Positions 42,001 through 53,449 of a stretch of DNA of 64,000 bases are shown in pieces. The stretch spans positions 75,365,521 through 75,429,520 of the forward strand of contig CM055096.1 of the NCBI GenBank assembly GCA_029204225.1, given 5' to 3'. The translations under genes and the position numbers were made by a program. The notes beneath the pieces were generated by a model that saw nothing but the letters and a program-made list of their open reading frames with translations, was not told where the DNA came from and did not search any database. Origin of the DNA: Diphasiastrum complanatum. Its lineage: Eukaryota > Streptophyta > Lycopodiopsida > Lycopodiales > Lycopodiaceae. Every line of letters starts with the position of its first letter. Within the stretch, counting starts at the first letter, position 1.

Positions 42001-43557
42001 ACTCTCAATAATCTTCCATTGTTGTCAAAAACTTCTTCAGAAACCATATAGAAATTCTACGATAAACAGCAGTTGAAACATTCTCTATATAGCAAACATT
42101 TAAGATCCATATGACAACCTAAAAGGCATTCGATGGGGTACACTGCAGCAAAACCATTACAACTGATGACGTTTTGTAAATTTTGAAATTATGGCGACTA
42201 GGAACTAAGAACTAAGTATGAAGGGTTACAGCTATTGCTTAAGTGACATGAGAACTGACCATGTATTCTGCAAGTCACAAAAGCATCGAAACAAGATACA
42301 AACCTGTAACTCAAAGGAAGACAGAGGAATGTTTGCAGTTTGTGCATCAAGCAGCGATTGGCGATTTGGTAGATTAGCCAGACCAGATGCGTGTTGGAAA
42401 TTTTTGGAGGGTGTCAAAAGGCCTGATATCTGATTGGCTGCTTGAGACTGTATAGCTGCGTCATTTATCAATTTCGAACTTCTCAATTCACTTTCTACTC
42501 CATTTTGATGCAGTGAGCGAGAAACAGATACGTTAGAGATCTGAGAAACGCTACTGCCCTTACTAGATCCCATTCCTAGATTTGAACTTTCTACGCCTTG
42601 ATTCCCCATATACTGGCTGTCATATTGCCTCACATGACAATTTGACACTTGTCCTGAAAATAAACGTTTGCGCAGACCTGTGTAGTGGCCAGATTCCTCC
42701 TTTTCTTCCACACCAGGAGTCCCGTTGCTTGTGTGTCCATCTGGTGCGCATGGGAGTGGAGTGGGGAAACTTTCCGGAACATTCTGTTCTTGTAATGGCA
42801 GCTTTCTTGCAATGCCTGAAGTAGTTTCTTGAGAGGGGCAAAGTTGTTGCTGCTGAAGACTTGCATTTTTAGCAAACAGTGTGTGCTGATTGCTATGAAC
42901 ATACTTTTGGATACCTGCCTGTGATTCTTGAGATTCCAGTAAAGAATAAGCTACACCACCTTGAAACTTTGGTTGTTGCTGCATAATACCCTTCCTTGAG
43001 TGACAATCAACCTGTCGATTTGCCTCTTCCAAATCTCTGTTAATTAGCGGTTCTTGTGCAGAATGCAAAGTTTCTGTCTGGTCCCCCATAAGATGGGGTT
43101 GTGACTGCTTATTGAGCCGTTCAGTAGGCTGTAAAGCTTGTCCTTGGCTTTGAGGTGGCGAGAAATTGTCCAGGCACTGGTGTTGGTGAGTTGACGGAAG
43201 TCCGGGCAAGGTGTTGGTTGTGCCTGACCCCTCGTCCGCAGGTGGAAAGACTTCGCTTTGTGGCAAACTAGGAGGGAAGGGTAATAGAGATGCTGGCCCA
43301 AAGTTAGAATCTGATGAATTAGAGGCATTGCAGTCTAGAAAGGACGATAACTCTGAAGCATTGAAGAACTCTAGATCAAAACTACCCAGATCCACAGAGG
43401 AGGGAAGACTACAGTTGTTATCAAAAAGGAATAAATCGTCATTTAGGGCAGCAGACTGTGAATTCAATTGAAAAGAATGTTGCGATCTACGACTGCCACC
43501 AATCGGCTGGCGCACATCCAGTGCGGGCACGGCTCCCATCGGCTGGCGCATATCCAT
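36023..43557 (-). CDS. SEU/SLK-like: SEUSS / SEUSS-LIKE-type LIM-binding transcriptional co-regulator (gene span, several exons)
   Basis: This host gene on the - strand is split into at least six exons. Plant SEUSS proteins are nuclear adaptors: a Q-rich N-terminus, then a domain related to animal Ldb1/CLIM that binds partners such as LEUNIG and transcription factors, usually repressing genes. Here exons 43557-42304 and 41705-41235 give the Q/S-rich N-terminus. Exons 39228-39100, about 38197-38107, 37997-37919 and 36093-36023 give pieces of the Ldb-like domain, in the right order, with good GT/AG sites and phases that fit for the first three and for the 38107/37997 junction. The domain is clearly diverged from flowering plants (FWKELVQKFFMQGAAKRW against FWRKFVAEYF...AKKRW). 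I could not find every expected exon, so I cannot exclude a decaying paralogue. Introns carry a MITE (40161-40602). Confidence 0.75.
37250..37316 (-). CDS. SEUSS-like gene, tentative exon (LLLRRLIAPQ region)
   Basis: Encodes PILGDCIMMKRLISHSHIS before a donor GCAG|GTATTC. In the family EELLLRRLIAPQVNQL occupies this place, and IMMKRLIS matches LLLRRLIA in pattern. The preceding part of the domain (a WEFC-type segment) was not found, so this is tentative. Confidence 0.4.
37919..37997 (-). CDS. SEU/SLK-like: SEUSS-like gene, exon with SGKIVLEYSKAVHES motif
   Basis: 79 nt with acceptor ATCAG|GAG (37997) and donor AGG|GTGAGG (37919/37918). It reads RYILSSGKIVLEYSKAVHES then IFSDLR. The family has EYQNASGQIVLDYAKAIQES then VFEQLR. 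It continues in phase from the 38107 exon. Confidence 0.85.
38107..38197 (-). CDS. SEU/SLK-like: SEUSS-like gene, exon with VLPRLFKIKY motif
   Basis: Encodes STDVLPRLFKIKYESGLLEE and then MLFLDFAEE, with a donor GAAGA|GTATGT (38107/38106). The family consensus is AEVLPRLFKIKYDSGTLEE then LLYVD. The left edge is uncertain: the acceptor may be ATAACAG (start 38197) or a later AG (38190 or 38185). The codon split across the next junction (GA + G) gives Glu, in line with the family. Confidence 0.85.
38931..38994 (-). CDS. SEUSS-like gene, tentative small exon
   Basis: A 64-nt stretch between TGCCAG| and |GTAAGT. In phase 0 it reads QSSPFQVLEDESLMLMQIDCQ. Plant SEUSS-LIKE proteins have a DMWQCDLC segment here, and MQIDCQC is a weak match. 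The splice sites are good, but the phase into the next exon is not settled. Confidence 0.35.
39100..39228 (-). CDS. SEU/SLK-like: SEUSS-like gene, exon with FW...AKRWC motif
   Basis: 43 codons, phase 0. The acceptor is TGCAG|GATAAT (39228) and the donor ATG|GTTTGAG (39100/39099). It encodes DNSIQFWKELVQKFF, then GAAKRWCLTSYN and GLFPM. The family has DNNIEFWRKFVAEYF, AKKRWCVSLY and GVFPQ at the same places. This is the most telling exon for the family assignment. The intron before it (39229-41234) carries the MITE. Confidence 0.85.
40161..40602 (-). mobile_element. hAT-type MITE in an intron of the SEUSS-like gene
   Basis: A 442-bp element flanked by an imperfect 8-bp duplication, ctctacca at 40153-40160 and ctctacga at 40603-40610. 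The inverted ends are caaagttgcag on the left and cttagttgcag on the right (read on -). The left side repeats cgttccggaacgc/ttcccgg words and the right side repeats gatccgg/gcggatcg words, with T10 and A20 tracts inside. No coding sense. The strand is arbitrary. Its TAGTTGCA end is shared with the MITE at 3045-3295. Confidence 0.75.
41235..41705 (-). CDS. SEU/SLK-like: SEUSS-like gene, second coding exon
   Basis: 157 codons in phase 0 at both ends. The acceptor is TTGACAG|TTACC (41705) and the donor TCG|GTATGT (41235/41234). It begins LPHQPRMTNLVHG, is Q/H/S-rich, and ends CEQLLMQYIQEQRRRPS. This matches the start of the Ldb-like domain in plant SEUSS (a Cys, then LxQYxxQQxxRP). The codons join cleanly to the next exon (DNSIQFW), as in other plants where DNNI(E/T)(F/Y)W follows. 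Confidence 0.8.
42304..43557 (-). CDS. SEU/SLK-like: SEUSS-like gene, first coding exon
   Basis: 418 codons from ATG at 43557 to a donor CAG|GTTTGT (42304/42303). The protein is rich in Q, S, N and L. It starts with two near repeats (DMRQPMGAVPALDVRQPIGG) and has an acidic-hydrophobic stretch DLEFFNASELSSFLD, possibly an activation or contact motif. No folded domain is apparent, as expected for the N-terminus of SEUSS. The repeat unit VPAxDxRQPxG also begins before the ATG (VGVPA), and the frame stays open for about 20 codons upstream to a TAA near 43620. An upstream exon spliced into this frame is therefore possible. The frame runs on after the donor for 23 codons, which I take as intron. 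Confidence 0.75.
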
Positions 43558-45078
43558 TGCAGGAACTCCAACTTCTCCACTCGTCCTTTTTAATATTATT
43601 GTCTTGTTCCTGGTTTTTTAACTTGAGCCACTTCGAAAATTCTTCGCGCTTTTCACTTTATTATCTCTCGAGTCAGAGAAGATGAATTGCTGAGAATAAT
43701 AGGAAAAAAAAACTTGCTGTCATCCTCATCACATGTGTTTTCAAAGCGTAGAGCGACAGCAGGCAGTACTGTAAGTTGAGGGTGACGATGGTAGACACTG
43801 TAATGTCCATCCAGCAGCAATAAGGAAATTGGCATAACAGTATATTTCATGTTTCAAAAAGTTAAGCACCCCTCGGTTCGCTGATGTGAAAACTCGGCTC
43901 AAGAGGTAGAACAGACTCTTGTAATGCAGCGTCACCTATTCCATTCTTCATCATCTTATGCACTATCTGTTTTCCAGTCCAACTGCTCAAATTTTGCTCC
44001 AGCAGTTGAAAGTTAAATGTCTTTTCTTACAAAACTCATCAAATCATTCGTCCAGTTGTGTAAATGCACGCCAATTTCACAAGACGAAGATCCACTGCTG
44101 CATTGCAGAAAGAGGGGAAATCAGTGTTGCTAGTGATAACTTTACCGCTCTGCTAGAAATATACTTATCGACTCGACTCCTTGCTGACAGCCTGACCGTG
44201 GAAAGGCCTCACATCCGGCTGTCGAAATCAACATACAAGCTTAAAGGAAAGAGATAATCTACCGTTCATTAAGGACTCGCCCAACACAAATGGAGGTTAT
44301 CACAGTGCAAATCAACAAGACAGCATCAACTGAAAAACAAACAAACACTTTATAATCCAGAAAAGGCCAAGCATAATAAGAGTTCCAAGACTTTGCATGG
44401 CTATCAAGCAGGAGCCTTAGGTGCTGAAATCATCCTCTTTTACTGCTATACAAGCTCAATGGTCTAAACTTACAGCTATCCACAGAACATGGCGCTAGCA
44501 AACCTTCAGAATCAAAGTGAAAAGAACACTTCCAAATCCTAGCAAGCTTGCTCTCCATCCAGCTCCAAAGGCCCCGTCAATTGGTGATATTGTTCACAAA
44601 TCCCAGCTTCTGTCACATCAACACAAGAGGTTTACAAGCTTACTCGTAGTTTCCCCTGCAGCTACAACCATATTATTGCATAGCAAAATATAAAATCATA
44701 GTAACATATTTATCATGACAACAAGAGGTTAAACTTTTGCAAAGAAAAAACTCAAAGAGCTTCCACAACATAGCAGCAGTCACGTGATGAATAACTCCAG
44801 TGAATGGTGAAAATGAGACTGACTTACAGCTTATTGTTCATGCACAAAAGGATAAAGCAGCTTTTAGTGATACTATTATGTTCTATGGCAAATGAGAATC
44901 AATAATCGAAAAAAAAATTGTGAAACAAAGCCATTACAAGCACAACCTGAACAGAAAATCGGCAATGGAGGATGCTTGCGATGATCTGTATGGTTAATTT
45001 GCGCTTAGATTGGCTCGGCAGCTCAACATATACACAAGCAATCGCGAATTCGCTCTTGGATCGACGAAAGGAGGGAGA

Positions 45079-45121
<43 letters not shown>

Positions 45122-45250
45122 CAGAGAAAAGAGGACAGACAGAGAGGAGAGCACGAAAAACTATATTAAAATACAGAATTGGCGTCCGCTTCTGGCGATT
45201 CCTCAAAATGACGTGTGACGCCAGTCCAATGCAGCACAACCCGTCGAAAC
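43558..45250 (-). promoter_or_regulatory. Probable 5' leader and promoter zone of the SEUSS-like gene
   Basis: Upstream of the first recognised ATG. On the - strand a (CT)n tract (45081-45119) and a moderately GC-rich zone (45180-45620) lie about 1.5 kb away. CT tracts are common in plant 5' leaders, so transcription could start near 45200 with introns in the leader. This is inferred from position only; no TATA box was assigned. Confidence 0.3.
45081..45119 (+). repeat. (AG)n microsatellite
   Basis: A pure AG tract of about 39 bp. Confidence 0.95.
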
Positions 45251-47099
45251 AGCGCCGGAACGGACTTTGCCATGACGCGCTGGACCTTCAGCACTTCACT
45301 GTAGGAGAACTTTGAGACCTTCCTGCCCGTCTTGCGCCTTCTCTCGTCAATCTGACGAGTGAAAGCCACCGTCAGAGAATGTCTTTGACGTAGAAAGACG
45401 GTCCTATTTCCGACAGCATAGGGTCACCCCGGCCATAGGACCGTTCGACTACGAGTCCCCTGAGATGACGTGTCATCTGTTTATTGGTGGAAATAAAAAT
45501 ACTGGGTATATGCCAGAAAATTTGTGACGCGTTGGCTTCTTACTTGGAGATTGACCTGGGCACGTGGTCACTTCCATTGCCTGCAACCATGTGACCCGGA
45601 AATCCATGAGGTCATGCCTGGTCGTGCGTCTTCTGATCCCTGGCCCCTCTCTAACAAAGTATTAGTTCATGACAACCAAAAAGTAGGGCTCAAACCCCAC
45701 AACGCATGGGCGGTGTCCACACGCAAAAAAAAAAAAAAATGGTAGAGCTTGGAATGTAATCTTGTGTTCATTTCTTTGAGGAATTCATGCTGCAGTGGAT
45801 AGATTACGAATGGAATCTCCCACGGTAATAGAGTTGGATACTGGCATCTTTGAGATACTCGTAAGACTCAAGTCCTCCTTGCTTGTGGACATGAGAGAGC
45901 TTCAAGTGTCTCACTCGAATTGATGCTCCACCAATTTGTGAAAAATATGAATGTACATTTGTATAGAGGAACAAAAGAAGCAGTTATGTGTGCACAAAAA
46001 TACAACTCAAGGAAGGAGGAAGAGAGCGATCGCGATGGGAGAGTAGTTGCGCCTCAAATCTCTGATGCTAGGATTGGTGATGGTGTAGCGTAGTTCACCA
46101 AGGTAGACTTCTCAAGAACTTTCATGATGACAATACGGTGGATTAAAAGAAAGAGGCTCGTGATGGAGCTTTTTTTCTTCTCATAAATCCATGATGGTGG
46201 CGTCATCCAGGTGCTACAAACATTGGTGGTAGCCAAGTCAACGGCATGCCAAAAAGGACAAAACCTTCAGTGATGACGTGGAAAGGTCAACAAGACATGC
46301 GGTGGAAGGGTCAACAAAAGGAGTGATTAACTACCTATGAATGGGGCCAGAAACGATGATCTAGAAGAGTACCTTTAAATGGAAATTCAGATTTGAGTCC
46401 AATTGTCGGGGTCCCACCCACCTTGTCTGGCATTCAATTAATTGTTGTCAACTATTGTAGTAGAGATTAGTTTGAGTATTTTTTTACCTTTGGGCTCCTG
46501 AGATCAAATTAAAAAGTTGTGGCGATTTTGGTACATCATCATTATATCCCATCATGCAAGACATTTGGACTTGTGCTTGTAATCATGGCCTAGGGAATTG
46601 TTTGTCTTTCATTGTCTTCAAACAACAACTCATAGATCTTGACAAACAACGATGGTGTTAATTATGAAGACTCAGAGGACCCCATGGACATGCTTAGTTC
46701 GGGAAAAAGAAAGCGCAATGTGCTGCAATTGTGTTGGTATGAAAAGAAAGATTGCAACAAATATGTCTAGCTTGAGAGAAAAATAGCCTTCCCCACAAAA
46801 CTTAGCATCAACTTGGATACGACAATGCCCACCAAAAAGTATAAGAAGACCCTAACAACTCAAACTAGGTAAAATTTTAACCTACCTCAACACATATTCG
46901 AGGGGATCATGTCTCTTCAAGCTCAATGAGCATGGAAGGCGAGAGAGAGAGAGAAAAAAAAAAAAATGTAAGCTGTTGTGGAGAAAATGCGATTCGAAGC
47001 TTCATTGGTCCACGTTTGCTCTAAAACATATTTGATAGCCAGATGAAGCGGATGTAAAGGGCTAACACGTTGATTTTAGAAAGAGAACATGTGCTTTCT
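45251..47099. other. Intergenic DNA, nothing recognised
   Basis: Short frames (45524-45745 on +, 46054-46236 on -) show no domain. An A-rich run lies at 46952-46966. Confidence 0.45.
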
Positions 47100-48264
47100 G
47101 AAAAAATCTAGAAACCACCTCTTGCTTGAAGCCTATATTCTTCATTGATCAAGATCTCTTGAAGATCATTCAAACTTGGCAAAGTCTTTTGAATGGAATG
47201 ATTTCGAACAATGTTAGCATGAGCATCCAACAATTCATTAAGAATAACTTGAACAAGCCCTCCTTCCTTAATGCTTTCATCAATGCAAGCTAATTCATCA
47301 TTCAAACTTTCACTCTCAACTAAAAGTATTTGGACTTTCTTCAGTCTTTGCAAACAAGAACAGATTTGTCTTCTTAGAGTCAACACTTTAGAAGTAGACT
47401 TGGATTCATAAAGCTTCTTCAATGAATCCTTTGATGAAGTACTCTTATCAACTTCCTTGAGAAGCTCATTGGTAACATTCATCTTTATCATGTGTAGAGT
47501 CCTTTTGGCCCTCTTGTCATACCTCATTTGATCTTGTTGTGTTGCTGGTCTCTCTTCCAAACTTACAACAATATCCAAAACATTATTCATCTCAAGAAGA
47601 TTTCGTCCTCATTTTCCACAATGAATAGTTACTTAAGGTAAGCCTATCATTGGCTTCCAACATGACTCACTTGATGTAACCATGTAGCAATGACCTGATC
47701 CTCTCTTTCAACTTGTTTCAATGCACAAAGCATTCCTTTGAACAACAACAAATGTTTTCAAAAAGAGATCACAAAGATATGAAACTTCTCAATTCTCTTC
47801 TAGCATTTATATCAAGCAAATCAACACATAGAATATTAAAATCTTAATCAACCTATAATCTATCCTCAATCTAATGACTCTTGCCAGATTGAAACACACT
47901 CAAATGAAGTTCAGTAACCTCACAATCTAGAGATCCAATCAAAATTAAAGTTTTAACAAAATCACAAAAAATTGATTATTTTAAAATCTACATGCAATTG
48001 TCTAAAACTTGATATGCAATCTTGTAGCCACCACTTAGACTTTTCCAATGATCTAAAAATCGGCTAAATCCAACAAGTAATGTGTGAAATCAAAATTGAT
48101 CAAGATTATAAACTTATTTTGAGTTTTGATTTACAAAAGATCCAATCTACATATACAAGAAACTCGATTTTGGTGTAGAATCCAACCTAGCATGCTCTAG
48201 CATTGATATCTTCTCCAGATCATTAATAGATTGTGAATGCTTCCTTCATAGCCTGAAACACAAG

Positions 48265-48276
48265 CTCTGATACCAT
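48265..48276 (-). other. Primer-binding site of copia-1
   Basis: On - TGGTATCAGAGC directly follows the LTR, the initiator-methionine tRNA site used by many plant copia elements. Confidence 0.8.
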
Positions 48277-48913
48277 GTGAAAAATTTCAGATCATTAAGA
48301 TTCAAAATATCCTTTTGATCTTTGGTTAGAAAGACAAGCAACTCACCAATCTTGCCAATGTAGAAAAACCAATATCTACACTATGAATGAGATGCAAACT
48401 CTAATAGATCTTGATCAAACATCAATCAAAATAAAATAATGTTGTTGTCCGCACAAAAACAATAAGCTATTGTATTTCACACATGTGGATCTGAAAATAG
48501 CAATTAATGAACAATCTACACATAGAATTGCAAGATATCACAAGTATAGTGCACCAATGGATAGTAGAACCCAAGAGAACCATGTATAAGCATGAATGAG
48601 ATAAAAGAGAGAGAATGTCTTCTCTTCCCACGAGTTACATCCTTTTATAACAAGTTCAAACATAAATTCAAACTTTGGTTTCCCTCCATAATAAAATTCG
48701 TACTATTTTTGTGACTAAATTCAATGTATATACTACTCAAATTGAATCGCTCCAAAACCCATGTTCTATAGTTTCCCACACTTTTCAAAAGTGTTTGTTC
48801 AAATGATTTTAGACTAATATAACTTTGAATAGTCAAACTTTAATCTAATATGAAAATTGGCCTCAATTGCCAAATATACAAATATGATTAAAACTAGTTG
48901 AAATCTTTCACAA
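48277..48913 (-). repeat. Copia-1 LTR
   Basis: About 637 bp. On + it starts tgtgaaaaatttcag and ends gaaatctttcaca. It adjoins the primer-binding site at 48265-48276. Confidence 0.7.
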
Positions 48914-51769
48914 AAACTAGTTGAAGAGGGAGTGTAAAAATTGGCATTTTTGGAGGCCAAAGTGAAATCTCAACTTAGAGAGAGTTTCAAAATAAGCTTT
49001 ATGTCGCAACATGCTTACAAAGAAATGCTGAAAAATGTAGTATAATGAGTGTCGTTCCCCAAGAAGAGAGCACATATAAGAGGTATTATGTCATTATTGA
49101 TGGAAATTAGGATTTAACAGTGATGTTCAGTGAAATGGAAGAATAATTTGGTTGTCAGAGGACATTTATGAATGGCAGCCAATACCGCCATTGAGGTTAT
49201 ACAAACAAACACCAAGAAAATATTCAGAAAGTTCAACCAACAAGTCCAAATTATAAAGAAGAGTGAAAACTCGAAGTTATTAGACATCACCACAATGTTA
49301 AGATCACATGCTGCATAGTTCAGATCTTGACTTAGCCAAAACAAGAATGCCACAAGGCCGAATGATTGCTACAAGCAAGCTATGTTGACCCTCAACAGTC
49401 TTCATAAACTTGTTACTCACTTATTCTGATAAAGAAGTTCCAAAAACAGCATAGTTCGATTAATTAATGGTTTCTATTCTACTTATAAATCTATGCAAAA
49501 CATAGAATCCATCATTCTACAAGAATCACCATGGATTTTCTAAGATCAATCAAAATAGACAATAAGAACATGTAAACTATATTTCATTAAGTAGTACAGA
49601 CAGAGGACATAGAAAAACAATACTCTACTTTTGTCTACTACTCTACAAAACAGTAAATGAATGAAGCCATCCTTAGAATGATGAGATCCTGCAGGTTATA
49701 GCCAGAGAGACTCGTGGAATAGAGGGAAGAGACACTCAAACTGCTACAAGAACGATAGCCAATGATGTCTCCTCGTGAGCCATTAAGGTATTGCCAGTGG
49801 AATAGGGTGTTTATAGACGAGTAACAGGCTGTCTTAGACTGTCGTTGGTTATCTGACTTTAAACAACTTTCAGACTTGCACATCCTATCTTGCCGTCTGA
49901 CTGTAGATCCGATTATTCGCTGGAGGTTAGACAACCGCTTGAAGACCTGCATTGGGAGAACGGGCTACCACTGCCTGGAACTGGCATTTTGAACTTCGAA
50001 AGTACGTTGGTGACCAAATGCCATAGAACTGTCTGGACACAGTCAAATGAAGCAATGAAATGGGTTGCTGGTAATGCGCTGAAGAGGGTGTCAATGTGCA
50101 CTGAGAAGAGAAGCGGCTGTTGCCAGATCTGCATAAAGATATAGCACATGCCCTAGAATCAATCAATTAGAAGAGAACCACTTCTACCCTTCGCTGCCTT
50201 ACACAAGAAAAGCTACCAATCTGCTTGTAAACAACAGTAGATGGCCGCTTAATCTGCTATGTTTGGTGTGGTCGAATCAGTTCTAACTGAATGCACAGTG
50301 GCTGCCGCTTAGAAACGCGTGAGACGGAGGTGCATTGCCATTTCATGCCTAAAAATCCACTGCTCTGCGTGCTGGAGGTGCGCTGGTGGAGAGGTCTGCT
50401 GCTGAAAACTGGTCTGAATCAGCCCTATCTGCCTGCGTGGAAATGAATGAATGGAAACAGCCACTTCCATAACTGTCGTGCCCTAGTTTCCTTTCCATGA
50501 GAGAGGAAGGAGTCTTTTGGCCCTTTGCTGCGTTCGAAGCTCGAAGAGAGACAAAAGTTGAGTTCGAATACTTTAGTGGCCTTTAAGAATTCTCCAAATA
50601 AGCATTGCCTCAAGAATAAATTGACTTTGGAGGACTCCTTTGGAAGTAAAGATTTTAGAATGAATTTTACGAATAGGCCTTAGTGCCATCAGCTGCCTTG
50701 ATGACTTTGCAAACAAGAATTCGAATTTGGCACGACATATTCTTTCAACATTTGGGTAAGAAATTGAAGAGCAAGCCAAGAACTCCAACAAGTTCAAATG
50801 TGTCTTCAAAACGTAAGTTACAAAGCACTAGATATACAGTGCAAAAGTGATATTTGCACTCTGAACCACATTAGAGCTTAAAATACATCATTAAAAAGCC
50901 GAATTGTTATGTGAAGTAGTGTTATTACTATTTTTTAAAAGTACATAAGTGGATGAGGTCGTGTTTGGACCCATTCTTTAGTCGATCAAGAAATCACATA
51001 AACTAGTAATTGCAAAAAATCATCTCAAACAATGTATGTATTGGATAAAAATACAATGATTTTGGGTTGAAAGTTATGAACGCCTTCAACATTATGTGCA
51101 TAATTGTTATGTATGTAACCACCACGCTCATAGCTTAATTCTTTCAATTTTGTCAAGAAACTTCACGTCAACCTTAAACCCTTAATGTCACAAAGCTCAC
51201 TTTTAACACATACACGATGCCCATTTTAGAAATTTTCAAAGTCCATACAAATTAATGAAACTGCATTTCAAAGCCATATTGCAATACCCTTTGAAATGAT
51301 TGGCTTTAAAAAATTCTTTGACGTGCTTGAACCTCAATACAGTTTTAGCAAAAATGAGACAGATGAATAATAAACGAAGGCCGTAATGAGCTGATTAGCC
51401 TTCATCAATTTGCTACAATACTAAGTTATAAAAAATTGAGAACAAAGTGACCTGGATAGGTAAAGGTTTTATCAGTACGCGTAACAGTTCAGAGTACTTT
51501 ATCAATTCCTGTGGAGGGGATTAGCAAAGATTCATCAAAGAGCCGGTCCATTATGTCAATCATTTGTCTTAAGCTCCGGCTGGTTGTTGTGAGGGGATCC
51601 CACAAGTTTGCGGAAGTTTCATAAGAAAACACAAATAGTTTGTTGGAACAGATTATGTAAAAGCCAAATCTCTGGATCTTTGATCTCAAAGTTCCATTGT
51701 TCAGATCAGATCAACACGTGGTTATAAATGACATTTCAGCTTGCTTAACACGAGAAAGTTTTGTTCGTT
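48914..51769. other. Intergenic DNA, nothing certain
   Basis: A word tgtaaaaattggc at 48934 follows a purine run (gaagagggag) and might be the left edge of another LTR, but I could not find its partner. Overlapping short frames on both strands at 49638-50166 show no domain. Confidence 0.4.
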
Positions 51770-52010
51770 TCCTACATAGGAAAAATGTGAAACTCCCTAG
51801 TTTCACACGCTTATTCCTAGCTAAGAAATGAATTTGGATGCATTATAAGCCCCTTTTAACTAGGAAAATCTATTTCCTAGTTATAAAATGTATGTGGATC
51901 AATTTCATCTAGGGAAACCTTTCATTCCCTAGATACATTGCTACCATTTGTAACTAGGAAAAGGTTTTCCTAAATACATTGATACCATTTTTAACTTGGA
52001 AAAAGATTTT
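51770..52010 (+). repeat. Series of hairpins built on taggaaa / tttccta
   Basis: Consecutive inverted repeats: gtgaaact-ccct-agtttcac (51787-51806), aactaggaaa...tttcctagtt (51858-51882), tctagggaa...ttccctaga (51908-51933) and aactaggaaaaggttttcct (about 51951-51972). No coding sense. It may be one more motif island, here with an AT-rich word. Confidence 0.6.
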
Positions 52011-52204
52011 CTTGCTAAAGATTGTTCATGGATCAATTTTATTAGGAAAATTTTTCAAACAAAATCAAATTTCCTATTACTTTTTATTAGAGGAGTTTGA
52101 AGTTTTCTTTTTTTCTGGGAAGGAAATTTTGGGTTTTGAATCATTTCGGATCAAAACTATTTTGCTTTCTATTTTATTTTCTAGGTCTTTTTTTAACTAA
52201 GTGT

Positions 52205-52560
52205 ATTTGGAATAAATTTTACTGTACTAATACTATGTTATACTATTTATTACAATATACTAAGTACATTTACATATATTACATAAAAAGTGTGTTAGTA
52301 TGATTATATATTTAGTATTTTAGTACAAAATACCTTACTAAACTAAATACTATAATATACTAAATACGAATACTAAAATATCTAAATATTATTGTACTAA
52401 ATCTTAATCTAAGTACTAAATATCAAATATGATAAACTTTTGATATTAGTTAATATAAACTAACTAATTGACTATCATAATAGTTAATTAACTAACTAGT
52501 TTAATGGTATAATAGTTAACTAACTATAGTAACATAAATGTTTGGTAGATAGCTAGTTAG
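52205..52560 (+). repeat. AT-rich cryptically simple DNA
   Basis: Imperfect recurrence of actaaatac, taagta and taactaactag words. No tandem period is constant. Confidence 0.6.
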
Positions 52561-52619
52561 TTACCTGGTAGTATAACTTGAGTATCTATGTGATATATCA
52601 TCTCCTAATTCAAAGTGAA

Positions 52620-53430
52620 TGTTGGGGGTATTCTCAACAAAGTGTAAATAAATAAAATCGTCCAATAAAATGTGTTGCGAGGGCATGGCATCCTGCACGT
52701 ATAAGCCCATGGCCCAATGAGCACGCAAGCCAAAGTGTAAATAAAATAAAATAGACTTGGGCCTTTGTAATTAAAATAAAATTTCAGGCCCAAAGTCAAT
52801 TTTAAACTTAGAGTTTACTTTTTAAAGTTGGGTCCAATTTTGGATTCACATGAATCTTGTGATTTCAAATGTACTTTTTGTGGACCCTTGGATCAAGTTG
52901 GGTCCAAGATGAATGGATAGGATCAATGTGAATATTAGCCAATAGGATTGAGGGGCAAGGGCCTTCCCCATTTTATAGAAAGACACCATTTGTACACTAT
53001 TTGGATGCTTAACAGAGAGGAGGAGACTCTACTATTTTGAGCGCTCAAGCATCCTCATTTGCTAATCAATCTTGCTTATGCTATTGTTGTGTTTGCTTGT
53101 TATTTCCATTTCTTCCATGCTTTTTGTTTGTGATTAGTTAAGGTTTCTCCATAAGCAATGACATTGAGCATTTGAGCTAATCTCCATCTCATCTCTCTCT
53201 ATATATCTCTTCCTTTTCTTGTCTATCATTTCCCTTCACCCAAAAGCATGATGAATGTTAGTGCAGAGGAGTAGAGTTAAAGGAGGCTAGTGTTAGTGGT
53301 GAATAGAGTTAACGGAGAAAGTAGGAAACTAACTAAAAATAGCATCTATGCATAGTTAGGTACCTATCCAGTAATCTAACCCTTGTTGATAGGTGGGAGG
53401 GCTATACTACGCGAGATCTTCGACCCTATA
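52620..53430 (+). repeat. 5' LTR of the large gag-type element
   Basis: It starts TGTTGGGGGTATTC; the first 77 bases recur at 63924-64000. A tata-like ttttataga lies at about 52970. The right edge is set by the primer-binding site. Confidence 0.75.
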
Positions 53431-53431
53431 G

Positions 53432-53449
53432 TGGCGTCGTTGCAGGTGA
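53432..53449 (+). other. Primer-binding site of the large element
   Basis: TGGCGTCGTTGCAGGTGA resembles the TGGCGCCGTTGCCGGGGA type used by some plant gypsy elements. Confidence 0.6.

Larger units (their letters stand above)
47100..48913 (-). mobile_element. Ty1/copia remnant: 5' LTR, primer site, gag
   Basis: A fossil on the - strand. The LTR (48277-48913) has TGTGAAA...TTTCACA ends and is followed on - by a primer-binding site. A gag-like frame (47108-47590) carries KMNVTNELLKEVDKSTSSKD and ESLNDELACIDESIKEGGLV, typical of the UBN2-type copia gag. No polymerase part or second LTR was found, so it is a broken piece. Confidence 0.75.

Noticed and set aside
48934-49020. Left edge of another LTR (purine run followed by tgtaaaaattgg)
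   Set aside because: No second copy of the repeat and no coding part of a matching element was found upstream.
49638-50166. Possible gene because frames are open on both strands
   Set aside because: Neither strand shows a recognisable domain or consistent codon pattern.
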